DNA of 64,000 bases, from NCBI GenBank assembly GCA_029706075.1, contig JAINUG010000047.1, forward strand, positions 2,612,675 to 2,676,674, given 5' to 3'. The translations under genes and the position numbers were made by a program. The notes beneath the pieces were generated by a model. The model had not been told where the DNA came from and did no database searches. It worked only from the letters and a program-made list of their open reading frames with translations. The stretch comes from Aldrovandia affinis (taxonomy: Eukaryota > Chordata > Actinopteri > Notacanthiformes > Halosauridae). Positions 45,401 through 57,426 of this stretch are shown here, in pieces (position 1 is the stretch's first letter; each line of letters opens with the position of its first letter).

Positions 45401-48200
45401 CACTGATATATCACCTCCAAGAATTATTGTCCAAACCCTGCGGACTGAGCAACAAGCAGTTTTACATCTCATTCTGCATGACAAATATGTTCAATAAAAC
45501 CACGTTGCCTTTTTGTTGCCTGTGATTGTTTGCGCCAGCTGCCTTGATGAAAATGCAAAAAATGGGTGTAAAATGAAGACAAATGATATAAGCATGTATC
45601 AATGTTCCGTTCCTGCAAACTGCATGAATAAATATTGACACTTTATGAATATTTTCACTATGAAAACCTCATATATTGGCAACCTAAAATATTTTTTATA
45701 GACATTTTATATGTATAGTAAACATTGTGGCTTCCTTATCGGGCTTCTTAATCTTTCATAAGCCCTTGTTTGTCTTGCCTTGGCTATTCCTTATGGCAGC
45801 TGAACCAAAGTTATAAATGTTTGCTTTATATATACAATACTAAGGTATATACATTTTTCTTGGTCCATTTTTGTCCGTGCATTGCTGTACCGGTATAAAG
45901 GGCGAGAAAATCTTTGCTTAAAAAGCTTTTATTTTAACTCTGACAGTCCCCCAGACTCCCTGCTTCTATACGTTCATAATGAACACATCGCCTTTCATGA
46001 TTTTATGTCCATACTAGATACATGCTTGGTGGGGGGCGTCAGGATTGAGACCTTTTCCAGTTGTTTCCAGTGCTGATTTCTTGTGAGATTTAATGATGGT
46101 ACTCTGCACAATATTTTAATCATTGTGGCTGAGTGTATGAGCATATATTTAGATATATACATCTTCCTTTTTTGTTTGTCCATTGTATCCTGCACTCTGC
46201 TTGTCTTCCAGGAAAGAGGAAGTTGTAGGTGAGGGTAGGGGTGGAGCTGTGGGTCACTGTTGCCGAGCACAGCTTGCCAGATGTTGCCAAATTGTCCAAT
46301 AGAGCAGCAGGAAGATGCCACACTTGTGAATTTCATGACGCTCGAGGGCCATGGGGATGGCGTGACTGCCAATAATTAAAGCGTACATTTTTTTTTTACG
46401 ATATGTATAATATATTACGTATAATATGCAGGACATGTGAATGCATTATCAAGTGGATGTGGCACAATTGCCTAACAGTACATCAGAGCTGTTCCTGTGG
46501 CAGAATAGCCTCATTATGCTGTGAAGAAACTGAACAGGAACACTTCCTTAATGTTTTCCATTGTAATAACTTGCTATTCCATACTCAGAATGCCAAACAA
46601 TATCTTTCAGTATGATTCATCTCCTGTCTGAACACTGAAAATAAGTGAGTTTTCATAGTGGTGGGTATCGCTGGGTAACTCTTTTTCAAGTGCCATCTGA
46701 CTAAAATCTAGCAGCTCCAGTTATAAGAGCGCAATCAAGTCTACAACCCATCGTAACTTGCCGCTTAATATCAGTATTAAAGAAAATTCTCCCAAAATCT
46801 CCAGTTTTGTTGTTAGTTGTGATCCCAGTTCAATTAATCAAGTAATTATTTTTCTTATTATCATAAGAATTATAAGAATAATATTATTGCCATATTGCTT
46901 GCCGAGATCGCTTTCCACCCAACAGTGTGTTATGATGTGTCATCATTGTATTTGCAGTATATTGATCTACACTTTAAGACTAGCATGTCTGTCAGCTATT
47001 TTATTTTGCTAGAAAGCTAACACAGTGACTTGCCAGGGTAGCAGACCATATTGAGGAGTGAATAGCCTGTCTCTGGCCAAATATTTTTGTTCAATGAACT
47101 CTCAATACAAGCATTTCTGAATGGAACACTGTCCCATTGAAAATTCCTTACCTGAATGCTTCAATGTGCAATACAATATTGTCCCAAAAAGACGGTTTGA
47201 AAGAGGACTGGGTCCAAAGATTAATCTATTGATTTGTAATGGGAGTTCCTGGTGTTTTCATCATCGAACAGATAAACTGAACTCAAAGGGCAATGCGAGC
47301 ACCCATCCTTCAATAATCGGGATGACATGCTTCAATGTGAAGTCAATACAAATCAGTTCTGGTGACTCGCGGATGGCTGAGAATCATCTCCGTTACATGC
47401 CACCCTCAAACTACTATCAGTATGTCAGGTTTTCGAACTACACCTTCAAATTCCCTTTTTTATATTTCCATTTATATTTACCTGAACGGTTCCACCTTGG
47501 CATTTTGGACAGTCCTCTGGATAAATCTAACACAGAACATCTTAGCGATATCTATGGTACATTTAATTAATCAATTTGTTTGAAAACCTTGAAATGTTTA
47601 AAAAGGTTCAAAATTCTAAACGCACAAATTCAAAACGTGCATGGCATGCAACCAGTCTACTTAGTGGGCAACATGACTTTATTCATATTCATCGTTCTTC
47701 ATGCTATGAAATGACCCAATGTGGGACGTCAAGCTGGGAAGCCTGCGATAATAATGAAATGGAGGTGGGCTTTGCTTGGGATTGATGCCGGCTTTAAGCT
47801 TGAAAGGAAAAAGGATAATAGTTCCATATCTGTTAAATCCTCCATCTGTCATTGTATTCGCCCATCACTCCACAAGATAACTATTCAGCTTCTTATACAG
47901 TAACTCATCCGCTTATCCACCCACCAATCTCTAAAGAACAGGAAAGCTTCACAGACCTTGGAAGCTGTTTTACTTATTCTGGAATTACCCTACGGGTCGG
48001 CGCTGAAGCCCATGTCAGGCTGTCATGCTATTCAACACAGGGGCGCATGTTTTTTTTGGTGTCTTCTGCCGGAATGTCTATACATACCATGTGCCTACAT
48101 TTCTGTTCAGCTGTTGTTTGTCCTTGCTGGGGCAGCCCTAGTTTTATTTTCTGTTTAGAACAAAAACGTCAAACCAAAATTACAGTAATGCTATTGGAAT
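42440..48200. other. intergenic, 5.8 kb without a recognised gene or transposon
   Basis: Read on both strands, no exon with splice sites, RNA gene or repeat boundary could be supported. Short open frames here (for example 45297-45497, 47121-47570) carry no known motif. Confidence 0.4.
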
Positions 48201-48354
48201 GTACAGTGAGCACCATAATTTATTGGACAGTGATACATTTTTTGTTATTTTGGTTCTGTATTCTAGCACTTTGAGATTGAAAGGGTACAATGACAATGAC
48301 ATAGTCCCCCCCATTTTCAGGCACCATAATTCATTGGACAGTTTTTGTAGAATA

Positions 48355-50404
48355 CATTCCTTTCTTTCTTCCTTTCTAAGATTCAATCCTCTGTTTCCAA
48401 CCCACGTAAACTCTATGCTACGTTTTCCTCTCTCCTCACCCCTCCTCCTCCCCCCCCCCCCTCCTCTATAACCGCCGATGACTTCTCATCCTTCTTTCAC
48501 GAGAAGGTTGAGGTCATTCGCAACTCCTTCCCCCCTACCTCTCCCTCTCCCATCCCGCTACCTAAACCTCCCACCTCTCTGTCCTCCTTCTCACCCCTCC
48601 CTGACTCGGACATCCTTCAACTTGTTCTCTCCCACCGTCCCACCACCTGCCCTCTTGATCCCATTCCCTCCCCCCTCTTCCAGTCCATTGCTATGGACAT
48701 CTTCCCCTTTGTCTCTAATGTCATTAACTCCTCTCTTTCCTCTGGCTCTGTCCCCTCCTCCTTCAAAAGCGCCCAGGTTGTCCTCCTCCTCAAAAAACCC
48801 TCTCTGAATCCTGCTGTCATCTCTAACTACCGACCTGTCTCTCTCCTCCCTTTCCTCTCCAAAACGTTAGAGTGGGCTGTCTATAATCAACTGTCTGCTC
48901 ATCTCTTACAGAACGACCTGCTTGATCCCAACCAATCTGGTTCAGAGCAGGCCACTCCACAGAGACTGCTCTCCTTGCGGTCACTGAGGCTCTTCACGTC
49001 GCTAAGTCCCGATCGCTTAGCTCCGTCCTCCTCCTCCTTGACCTGTCGGCGGCATTCGACACCGTGGACCACCGGATCCTGCTCTCATCTCTCGTCGAGA
49101 TGGGAATCTCTGGATCTGTGCTGACATGGTTTGAGTCCTACCTGGCTGACCGGTCCTACCAGGTGGCCTGGAGAGGATCCCTCTCCTCTCCCCGCACCCT
49201 CTCTACCGGTGTCCCGCAGGGCTCGGTGCTAGGCCCTGTCCTATTTTCTCTGTACACCAAGTCACTTGGCTCTGTTATTTCTGCTCATGGTTTTTCCTAT
49301 CACTGTTATGCTGATGACACTCAACTGTTTCTCTCCTTCCCTCCATCTGATACCCAGGTCCCGGCACAGATCTCTGCATGCCTGGCTGACATCTCCGCAT
49401 GGATGTCCACCCACCACCTGTAGCTGAACCTGGGGAAGACAGAGCTGCTCTTCCTCCCAGCGAAGGGCTCCCCGATGATTGATGCGTCAATTACCGTGGA
49501 AGGCTCCATAGTGTCTCCGTCCCAGTCTGCCAGGAGTCTTGGGGTAACCCTGGACAACCAGCTGTGCTTCTCGAGCCATATTGCAGCGATCTCTCGGACC
49601 TGGCGTTTCTCCCTCCACAACATCCGGAGGATCAGACCGTTCCTCACCCAAGAGGCCACTCAACTCCTGGTCCAGGCCCTGGTGATCTCACGTCTGGACT
49701 ACTGCAATTCCTTGCTGGCAGGCCTTCCGGCCTGTGCCATCAAGCCACTGCAACTAGTCCAGAACGCTGCTGCTCGCCTGGTGTTCAACCAGCCGAAGTT
49801 CACCCATGTCACCCCTCTACTCTCCTCTCTGCATTGGCTCCCCATCGCAGCATGCATCAGATTCAAGTCACTGGTGCTTGCTTTTCAAGCGGCCAGAGGT
49901 ACTGCTCCCCCATACCTCCAGTCACTCATCACGCCCTACACCCCGTCCAGACCCCTCTGCTCCGCCTCCGCTGGCAGACTGACTGCCCCATCCCTCCGGG
50001 CGCCTGGCAGCCGCTCCTCGCGGTCTCGCCTCTTCTCTGTCCTGGTCCCTCGTTGGTGGAACGACCTCCCGCAGTCGGTCAGGACTGCGGAATCACTTCC
50101 ATCTTCCGCAAGAGACTCAAAACCCACCTCTTCAGACTCCACTACCACTGAACACTGTCCATCTAGTCAATCTGTCGTCACCACTGTTTACTTGTTATAA
50201 ATTTTTATTTTATTTTTTTAAACACCCACTAACCTTTTCTTTCTCAATGCTACAGGTATGATACGCAGACGCCTGCAATGATGTCTTTTGCCGTTTTACT
50301 GCACTGATCTTGTACGCTAACTTTGATTGTTCTCACCTTGTATTAATGCACATCTTGTAAGTCGCTCTGGATAAGAGCGTCTGCTAAATGCTTAAAATGT
50401 AAAA
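48355..50404 (+). mobile_element. L2-like LINE, 5' truncated, nested in a Tc1-like element
   Basis: The insertion is flanked by the 9-bp repeat TGTAGAATA (48346-48354 and 50405-50413) and ends with the L2-type tail 'ctggataagagcgtctgcta' followed by 'aatgtaaaatgt'. The coding content is the RT and C-terminal part (see 48478-50200). The nine-base duplication is long enough to mark a real insertion despite the AT-rich tail. Confidence 0.88.
48478..50200 (+). pseudogene. L2 reverse-transcriptase polyprotein, C-terminal half
   Basis: It begins in a linker rich in Pro/Ser, then shows PVISNYRPVSLLPFLSK-like sequence near 48810-48860 in the frame 48693-49124. A frameshift near 48960-49040 moves to LDLSAAFDTVDHRIL (about 49037-49080), STGVPQGSVLGPVLFSLY (49200-49255) and the YADD active site at 49307-49318. 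A TAG at 49421-49423 (HHL-stop-LNLGKTELL, a CAG to TAG change) is the only break before 50200. The C-terminal part includes SRLDYCNSLLAGLP, AARLVFNQPK and LHWLPIAACIRFK. The endonuclease domain is missing. One frameshift and one stop make it a fairly young pseudogene. Confidence 0.9.
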
Positions 50405-50414
50405 TGTAGAATAA

Positions 50415-51510
50415 AGTAATCATTTTTAATATTTGATCGCATATCCTTTGCATGCAATGACTGCTGCGACGCATAGACATCACCAGACGCTGGATATCTT
50501 CCCTGGTGATGCTCTGCCAGGCCTGTACTGTAGCCACCTTCAGTTCCTGCTTGTTTCTGGGACTTTTTGCCTTCAGTCTCCTCTTCAGCATGTAAAATGT
50601 ATGTTCAATTGGATTCAGATCCAGTGATTGACTCGGCCAGTCAAGAATCTTCCAGTTTTTGCCCGTCAAAAACCCCTTCGTTGCTCTAGCAGTATGTTTC
50701 GGGTCATTGTCTTGTTGCATGATGAAGTGCTGTCCAATGAGTTTGGAGGCATTTGGTTTTATCTGAGCAGATAAAATATTTCTGTAGACTTCAGAATTAA
50801 TTGTTCTACTTCTGTCTGCAGTCACATCATCGATGAAGACAAGTTCCACTGGCAGCCATACAGGCCCAAGCCATAACACCCCATCCACCATGTTTCACGG
50901 ATGAGGTGGTATGCTTTGGATTATGGGCATTTCCTTTTTTTCTCCACACTTTCCTCTTTCCATCACTCTGGTACATGTTAATCTTCGTCTCATCTGTCCA
51001 CAAGACTTTGTTCCAGAACTCTTGGGGCTCTTTTAGGTTCTATTTAGCAAACTGTAATCTTGCCTTTCTGTTCTTCAGGCTTATCAGTGGTTTGCATCTT
51101 GCAGTGTACCCTCTGTAGTCCTGCTGGTGTAGTCTTCTACGTATGGTAGACTTTGACACATCTACACCAGCATCCAGGAGAGTGTTTTTGATCTGTTGGG
51201 CTGTTGTCAGGGTTTTTTTTCACACCATAGAGAGTATTCTCCGATCATCCACTACAGTGGTCTTCCTCGGTCTACCGGGTCTTTTGACATAATTGAGTTC
51301 ACCAGTTGTATTTTTTTTGTTAATGATGAACCACTGTAGTGGATGACCATAGAGAATATTCTCTGGTCATCCACTACAGTGGTCTTCCTCGGTCTACCGG
51401 GTCTTTTGACATAATTGAGTTCACCAGTTGTTTTTTTCTTGTTAATGATGAACCAAACTGTTGACTTGGGCATGCCCAGGGTTTTTGATTGATTGATTTT
51501 CATTTCTGAG
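50415..51510 (-). pseudogene. Tc1-like transposase, inactivated
   Basis: On the minus strand from 51503: an HTH region (TLGMPKSTVWFII) and a GRPRKTTVVDDQRI linker, then the coding sequence for this stretch is repeated because of a 122-bp tandem duplication (about 51230-51330 and 51352-51452). After a degraded middle, the frame 50343-50891 carries LVFIDDVTADRS, QQDNDPKHTARA (second Asp) and WPSQSLDLNPIEHTFYMLKRRL (third acidic residue), then a normal C-terminal end. The first catalytic Asp region is broken. It is close in sequence to the transposase at 32116-32928. Confidence 0.87.
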
Positions 51511-51909
51511 CCTTATGACGGCCAGCTTATTTGCATCGACATCGCTGTCTTCCTCATGTTGTCACACCCCAACAACAATCTCCAAAGGTAATTGCAAAGT
51601 CTAGAATCAAGACTAGACATCAACAGCTCTCTTCTGCATTCACTAAAGACACAAATAAATACACCTGCCTAATGAAAAACATCTGTGAAGCCAATTCAAC
51701 AAATACTTGTAGTACCTCCAAATGGGGGGACCATGTACAAAAGGTGCTGTCATTTTGGTTCATCCAATATGGATGAAAATGCCCTCAAATTAAAGCTGAC
51801 AGTCTGCACTTCAACCTCATTGTATCCTTTCAAACTCAAAGTGCTAGAGTACAGAACCAAAATAACAAAAAATGTGGCACTGTCCAATGAATTATGGTGC
51901 TCACTGTAT

Positions 51910-53240
51910 ATCTGAAAATGCCTTCATGCAGAATGAGTCCATAGTAATGCTACTCTGTTGAGATCACATTTTTTATTCACTAAACCAATCAGGATGAATA
52001 TAACTTGATTCTAAACGTCAGTATTGAAGAAAATATGTCAACACTTTGTTGGTTGTTTTTGTTTTCAATCCAGTAATTATTTTGTAAGACAGTGATACCC
52101 TTTAGATATCTTAAATATCAGATATATTATGATTCTTTGTAAATTTGAACAGTGTATTCAACCAAATATTTTATGACTAATATATATATATGAATAAGCA
52201 ATTAAGGTGACCTTAAAAAGTCTGTTTGAGATTGTCAGCCATTTTGTGCTATCATAATTATCATGCTATGTAATATCATGGATCATTATAATCAACTAAT
52301 GAGAATGATCTTTATGTCTATTTTTAAATATGTGGACACAAGTATTGCTGAATGTGCAGCATTTATTTTGATGTGCACAACACTGTCTTTCTAACAGTTC
52401 AACATAGTATGTCTCTTAATGACACATTTTGAATGGATTTGCTGTATTCATTTCACACATAATATTTCAAAGCCTTATTTATATTGGTGGAGACTGTTTA
52501 TATTATTGTAACAATAAGCAGGACATAGTGGTAGTATTACAGGGAAACAACACCAAGAGAAGACAATCTTTAAAAAACATGCTTTGTCCATATGACAGCA
52601 CTGAATCAATCCCTTCATCCTGTACATACATGTAATTGGAGAAAGCTATGATGGATGGGCAGATAAAATCTTACTTTTCATTAATTTACAATGAGCAAAG
52701 TTTAAGCTGTAGGCACTGACAATGTGTACCCTTATTTAGTATGTCATTCTTTGCATATTTAAAGGGAACATTCTTCATCACTTCTATTTTGTCTTCGATA
52801 CCAACATTGTTTTAAATGAAACCTGGTCCCCTACATTGCTACTATATGTGGGAAGCCGATGCCGGAAAATGCATTTCAGTAATAAAAGTGAATCCATTTT
52901 GTAATTTAATTGAGTGATAATTTAATTCCTCTTTCTAATTCATGGCAGGGGAAAGACTAGTCTTGCCTTATAATTGCTTGTCAGCTCCAGTAAATCTTCT
53001 TTACTTAAGAAAAATGGGAAGGGAAGAGAGAGGGAGGGAGGGAGGGAGGGAGGTAGGGAGAGAGAGAGATGGAGAGAGAGAGGACACTTTGACCAGAGAG
53101 GAAGTTTCCAGTACCTTTGATTAGAAATAATATATAATATAATTTTGGAGAATGTATAATGGTGATTGGTGGTTGAAGCTCAGCTTGGAGAATGAGAAAA
53201 ATTGTTCTCTGCTGTCAACAGACATTTGTAGTATCGTAGT
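51910..53240. other. intergenic; short purine-rich run
   Basis: A GGGA/GAGA-rich stretch lies at about 53024-53086. The rest shows no gene or transposon structure. Confidence 0.45.
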
Positions 53241-53542
53241 ATTATGTCCTGTGGATTACTATGACATTGGATTGCAGTATTATGTCCTGTGGATTACTAT
53301 GACATTGGATTGCAGTATTATGTCCTGTGGATTACTATGACATTGGATTGCAGTATTATGTCCTGTGGATTACTATGACATTGGATTGCAGTATTATGTC
53401 CTGTGGATTACTATGACATTGGATTGCAGTATTATGTCCTGTGGATTACTATGACATTGGATTGCAGTATTATGTCCTGTGGATTACTATGACATTGGAT
53501 TGCAGTATTATGTCCTGTGGATTACTATGACATTGGATTGCT
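53241..53542. repeat. 38-bp minisatellite, 8 copies
   Basis: A 38-bp unit (starting attatgtcctgtggattact, ending ttggattgcagt) repeats at 53241, 53279, 53317, 53355, 53393, 53431, 53469 and 53507. The copies appear identical by eye, and the last is cut after 'ggattgc'. There are no spacers between units. Confidence 0.97.
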
Positions 53543-53544
53543 AT

Positions 53545-56500
53545 GCCCACATTTTTCAGCTTCTATCCATGCTCTATTGCTAACATAAGCATTATTATCT
53601 CAGCTAGCCAAATAATGCTTTTAAAACATGTTAGGTTGTGGAAAGTTGTGAAACGAGTTGTGTTCTCGTGATTCTGTCAGGTCGCAAGCACACCCATAAT
53701 GCGTTTTCCTGCGGAAAAAAGTCTAAGTGTGATCTCGACTCATTTACAATGTAGTTGTAAAGTTGTGGTTTGGGGGTGGTAAAAAATAAACATATAAAAA
53801 ATGTTGCTACAACATTGTTATTCACCACAACCTTATACACAACCATACTGCAAAATTGTAAAATCCATATTATCCAAGTTCTTGGACAATTTAGAGGTGG
53901 CCAAGCATTGCCTGTCTCTGTTTGTCTCCCCTGCTCATGTATATGCTTTTCTGTTGCTGAGTCTTTTTGTAAATACAGTATGTAATGTGCTCGTGTACTC
54001 CCTGTTCCATGAGTCCTGTCACACTCAGTGATATTTAAGTTCCCTTGGTATCTCAGTTGAAGAGCTTGCTGTTATTTTACTTTTCACTCTCTCTTTTCTC
54101 TTGAATTTTTTTCCCTGCTGTATAAAGTAGAAGCCAAGCTTGCCTGGTTGATTGAGAGATCTCGTGCTTCCATCCTTCCGGTTTTGAAGAATATCAACCT
54201 TTTGTGTGTAGCTGTCACGTTTCCATGAAAGTGCCAATGTTGCTTGTCTATGACAAGCACACACATATTGATTTGTCACCGAAATTTGTAAACAGAAGCT
54301 GAATTTTCCATAAAGGAGAAAAATTACCTTGATACTTTGATATGTTTAGAAATATATGCATCAGATATTATAATACAGTAAACCAAATCTATTGTAATAT
54401 CTAATATAACAGAATATTTGAATGACATTTGGTTGGAAAAAAAGAATACTGGATATGTGTGTATGCGTAGGTGTGTGCCAGGAGCAACAGCTTGACAGGT
54501 GGATTAAAGCGGAGGAGGAATGGAAACAAGTAGACAAGAGATGACAAGGCTTTTCAAACACAAAGTTATGGTGAATGTTCCCTCTACAGTCCCAGTAAGT
54601 TACAAGAGGAGTAACCTTGAAGTAAATACGACTAAATCCTTCACAGTGCAGGACAGAAGATTGATAGCATGTGTGTTTAAGGGATTAGGAAACCCTCCAG
54701 TGAATGTGTTTGTCTGGGGCCTGCGCAGTACGCTGGGTCAGAGTGACACCTGCTGGACTGAGGCCCATGACCAAGGTGTCATTTATTTGGCAACTTCAGA
54801 TAAGGAGAATGGTTTCCCTGTCTAATTCTGGAGTTTGTCAAAATTGGTGAATCCATGGTGATAAATTGCTGTCTTGTTTGAATACTATAATAGCCATCAG
54901 CTCTGAACACAATTTTTAGTTTTTCTATTGACGTCAATGCAATAAACCAGAAGTCAAGAAGTCTTGATTAGTAATTTTGCCAAGGGGATGGATGAAGTAA
55001 AATAGGGCAGATAAATCTGCATATTTTACAAATATACTTTTTATAATCAAACTATGCTCAATAATTATTCATGATGTTGGCATAGGAAACCATTGTTTTC
55101 AAAGCTAGATCTACATACTTTCTCGATGGTTTCCACATTTATTCTTGGGTGTGTCATGACATCCCTTGTATGTGGATTGGATCAATTTTGCAGACCTTTG
55201 TAAAACCATGATGTACTTGATTCATTCGATTTGCAGGGGTTCTTAGCTTTGCTCATGAATGAAAGGCATTTTTAATTACAATTCAAAGAATGCCTTCCAC
55301 ACTGGTATCAGCTTTGGTTGCGATGTCTGTCTTTGCATGGACTGTACTCTAAAAACAAGATGGACTTTCATTAAAAAATAACAGTAATCATTGCACATTA
55401 GTGAAGTAGTGGTATAACCTGCTGTACATATAAGAACCTTCTACAAATTGAAGGGCATAATTATGTTTGAGTACTTTGATTGACATGTGGTTAGATAGAA
55501 TGTGAGGCATAATTTCCTTTCCCTAAGCCTTGATTATTTTATATCCTCTGAGGATCAGTGCATGAGCAAGAAATGAATAGGTTAATCAGTCAATCAATCA
55601 GTCAATCAAATTTGACATAATTCTCAGCAAAATTATAACAGGTACAGCATGAAAAGGAAATTGAATAATACAATAACAATAACAACACCCATGAGAAACA
55701 GACAACAAATCTCATGGAGTCATACATTATATTATTACAAACAATTAGACAAACAATGAGATACAATTGATTTCAGCTGGTCTGGTTTATAAACAGATAG
55801 ATTTCCTTATGGGATACCTTAGTGTTACATAACTTTTTAATTCAGATAATTAAATCTGAAGAATTAATTATTCATTATGACATAATTGACATACTGACCT
55901 GAAGGCTCATTATGGCAAGGGTGACAAAACATTGCATTCACCATGATGTTGGAAAAAGACTATGTCAATTATTGATTCAAGGTTATGACACTTGTGACAA
56001 CTTGCCAAATAGTGATACCTCACTCATGCAAAAACACTTTCATATGTCATTTTCATGTCATAAATGACCATGTCAAATAAAGTGTCACCCAATTTACTCA
56101 TAATTTCATAACACACCTTTTTTGTTTTTTGTTTGCCTTTTATACATCCAGATCTTTTGTACATCCAGGTCATCAAAACAAAAAAAAGGTTAATTTGCTT
56201 TGTGGGCAACTTAGTAGCTATTCCACATGAAAGAATAAAACATGTAGACAATATTCCTGGGATATGGTACACACTGAGTTGAGTAGAGTACCTCTATTTT
56301 CCTGCTTAACTGCTAGTAAAATTGTTACAACTGTGAAACAACTATATTCTCCATGGCTAGGGTGTGGAATTCTTCAGAGATAACAAGAAAATACAAGATA
56401 AAAATGTAGCTTTGATGGCCAATTAATTAATGTTTCTTTTACTAAAAAAACTGAAAGTGTGGAACAGGTTTAATTATACCTACTGTGGATTAGAAATAAA

Positions 56501-56866
56501 GGGACAGGAGGGTTGCAGTAATGAGGCCTTCTAACATATATAAAGACTCAAGTCCCAAGTGGTCTCACTTCTGACAGAATGACATACAGGAATAAAAAAA
56601 TCTATTTTAATCATTAAATTAGGCCACCTCCATTGAGATGAGCCTTTTATCAAGTGTCTTTTATTTAGCGGTTTAAACAATGATCTTGCTGGCCTGTATG
56701 GAATGTAATCTGGACAGAGATTTACGGTGCAAAGTGATTTTATCAAGCACTTCCCAACAAAATACATGTCCCAACAAAAATGCATCAGAATGTTTTAACA
56801 ACCAAAGAAATTACTCTCAAAATGTTGAAGAAAAGAAAGTTTTGCCACACTATTCACCTTTTACAG

Positions 56867-56869
<3 letters not shown>
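53545..56869. other. intergenic, no feature seen
   Basis: No supported gene. The 101-codon open frame at 54520-54825 has no recognised family. No splice-bounded exon was found. Confidence 0.4.
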
Positions 56870-56961
<92 letters not shown>

Positions 56962-57015
56962 TTAAATATATATATATATACATATATATTAATTTATATA
57001 TATAAAATATATACA
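56870..57015. repeat. (CT)n microsatellite followed by (TA)n
   Basis: An almost pure CT run covers 56870-56962, followed by TA-rich sequence to about 57015. Confidence 0.95.
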
Positions 57016-57029
57016 GTGCTTAATTTGTA

Positions 57030-57315
57030 AAATTGGTCTAATGGTAACTTTCCAGTGGTGGAGCAACAAGGGTTAAAAACAGGAGCGATGATATGGTTGC
57101 TGTTTTTAAAGACGCTCTTGTTGATGTGCAGATTAGATTCATTTGTGAAAAACCTCTCTCGCACTCTGCGCTGGAAATTGCTATGGTGTAAACAGCAGTT
57201 AAGAGATCCTTCAAGGGCTGTGTAACTTGTTCTCCCAATGTCTCTGTGAAGCACGAATTGTTTCTCGGCTGTTAAGTCTGTTAAGTCTGTTAAAATATGC
57301 GTTGTTGTCACACTT
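57030..57315 (-). pseudogene. hAT transposase C-terminal dimerisation-domain fragment
   Basis: On the minus strand the frame 57038-57238 reads LKDLLTAVYTIAISSAECER followed by GFSQMNLI, the hallmark of the hAT family C-terminal dimerisation domain, and ends with the conserved LTLVAPPLESY segment. Sequence just upstream (to 57315) continues the protein in another frame. No TIRs or target duplication can be seen, so it is an isolated scrap. It could derive from a transposon or from a host gene of transposon origin. Confidence 0.7.
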
Positions 57316-57426
57316 TAGATATTTATGAGCCCCGGGCTCTGATTCTGAGTAAGACATTTGCCGGGGCGCAAAATCGTATTCTTGGCATTTGCACTGTATA
57401 TATATATATATATATATATACCTATA

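Larger units (their letters stand above)
48204..51906 (-). mobile_element. Tc1-like transposon with long TIRs (CAGTGAGCACCATAAT), split by an L2 LINE
   Basis: The ends are CAGTGAGCACCATAATTTAT at 48204 and its complement ending GGTGCTCACTG at 51906, each next to TA (48202-48203, 51907-51908). The two ends match for about 90 bp, including 'ttttttgttattttggttct' and 'tagcactttgag'. The transposase is on the minus strand (50415-51510). A 2.05-kb L2 LINE (48355-50404) is nested inside. A second copy of the terminal motif (gcaccataattcattggaca) sits at 48321-48340. Confidence 0.9.

Noticed and set aside
49564-50151. 195-codon plus-strand frame
   Set aside because: Out-of-frame shadow of the L2 RT C-terminal frame 49475-50200.
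53241-53542. Possible CRISPR-like direct repeats
   Set aside because: Units are head-to-tail without spacers, in a vertebrate genome context; it is a minisatellite.
54520-54825. 101-codon open frame with a mixed, protein-like composition
   Set aside because: No known family, no splice signals and no neighbouring exons; too short to claim.
56680-57030. Frame with a long Ser-Leu repeat
   Set aside because: Translation of the CT microsatellite.
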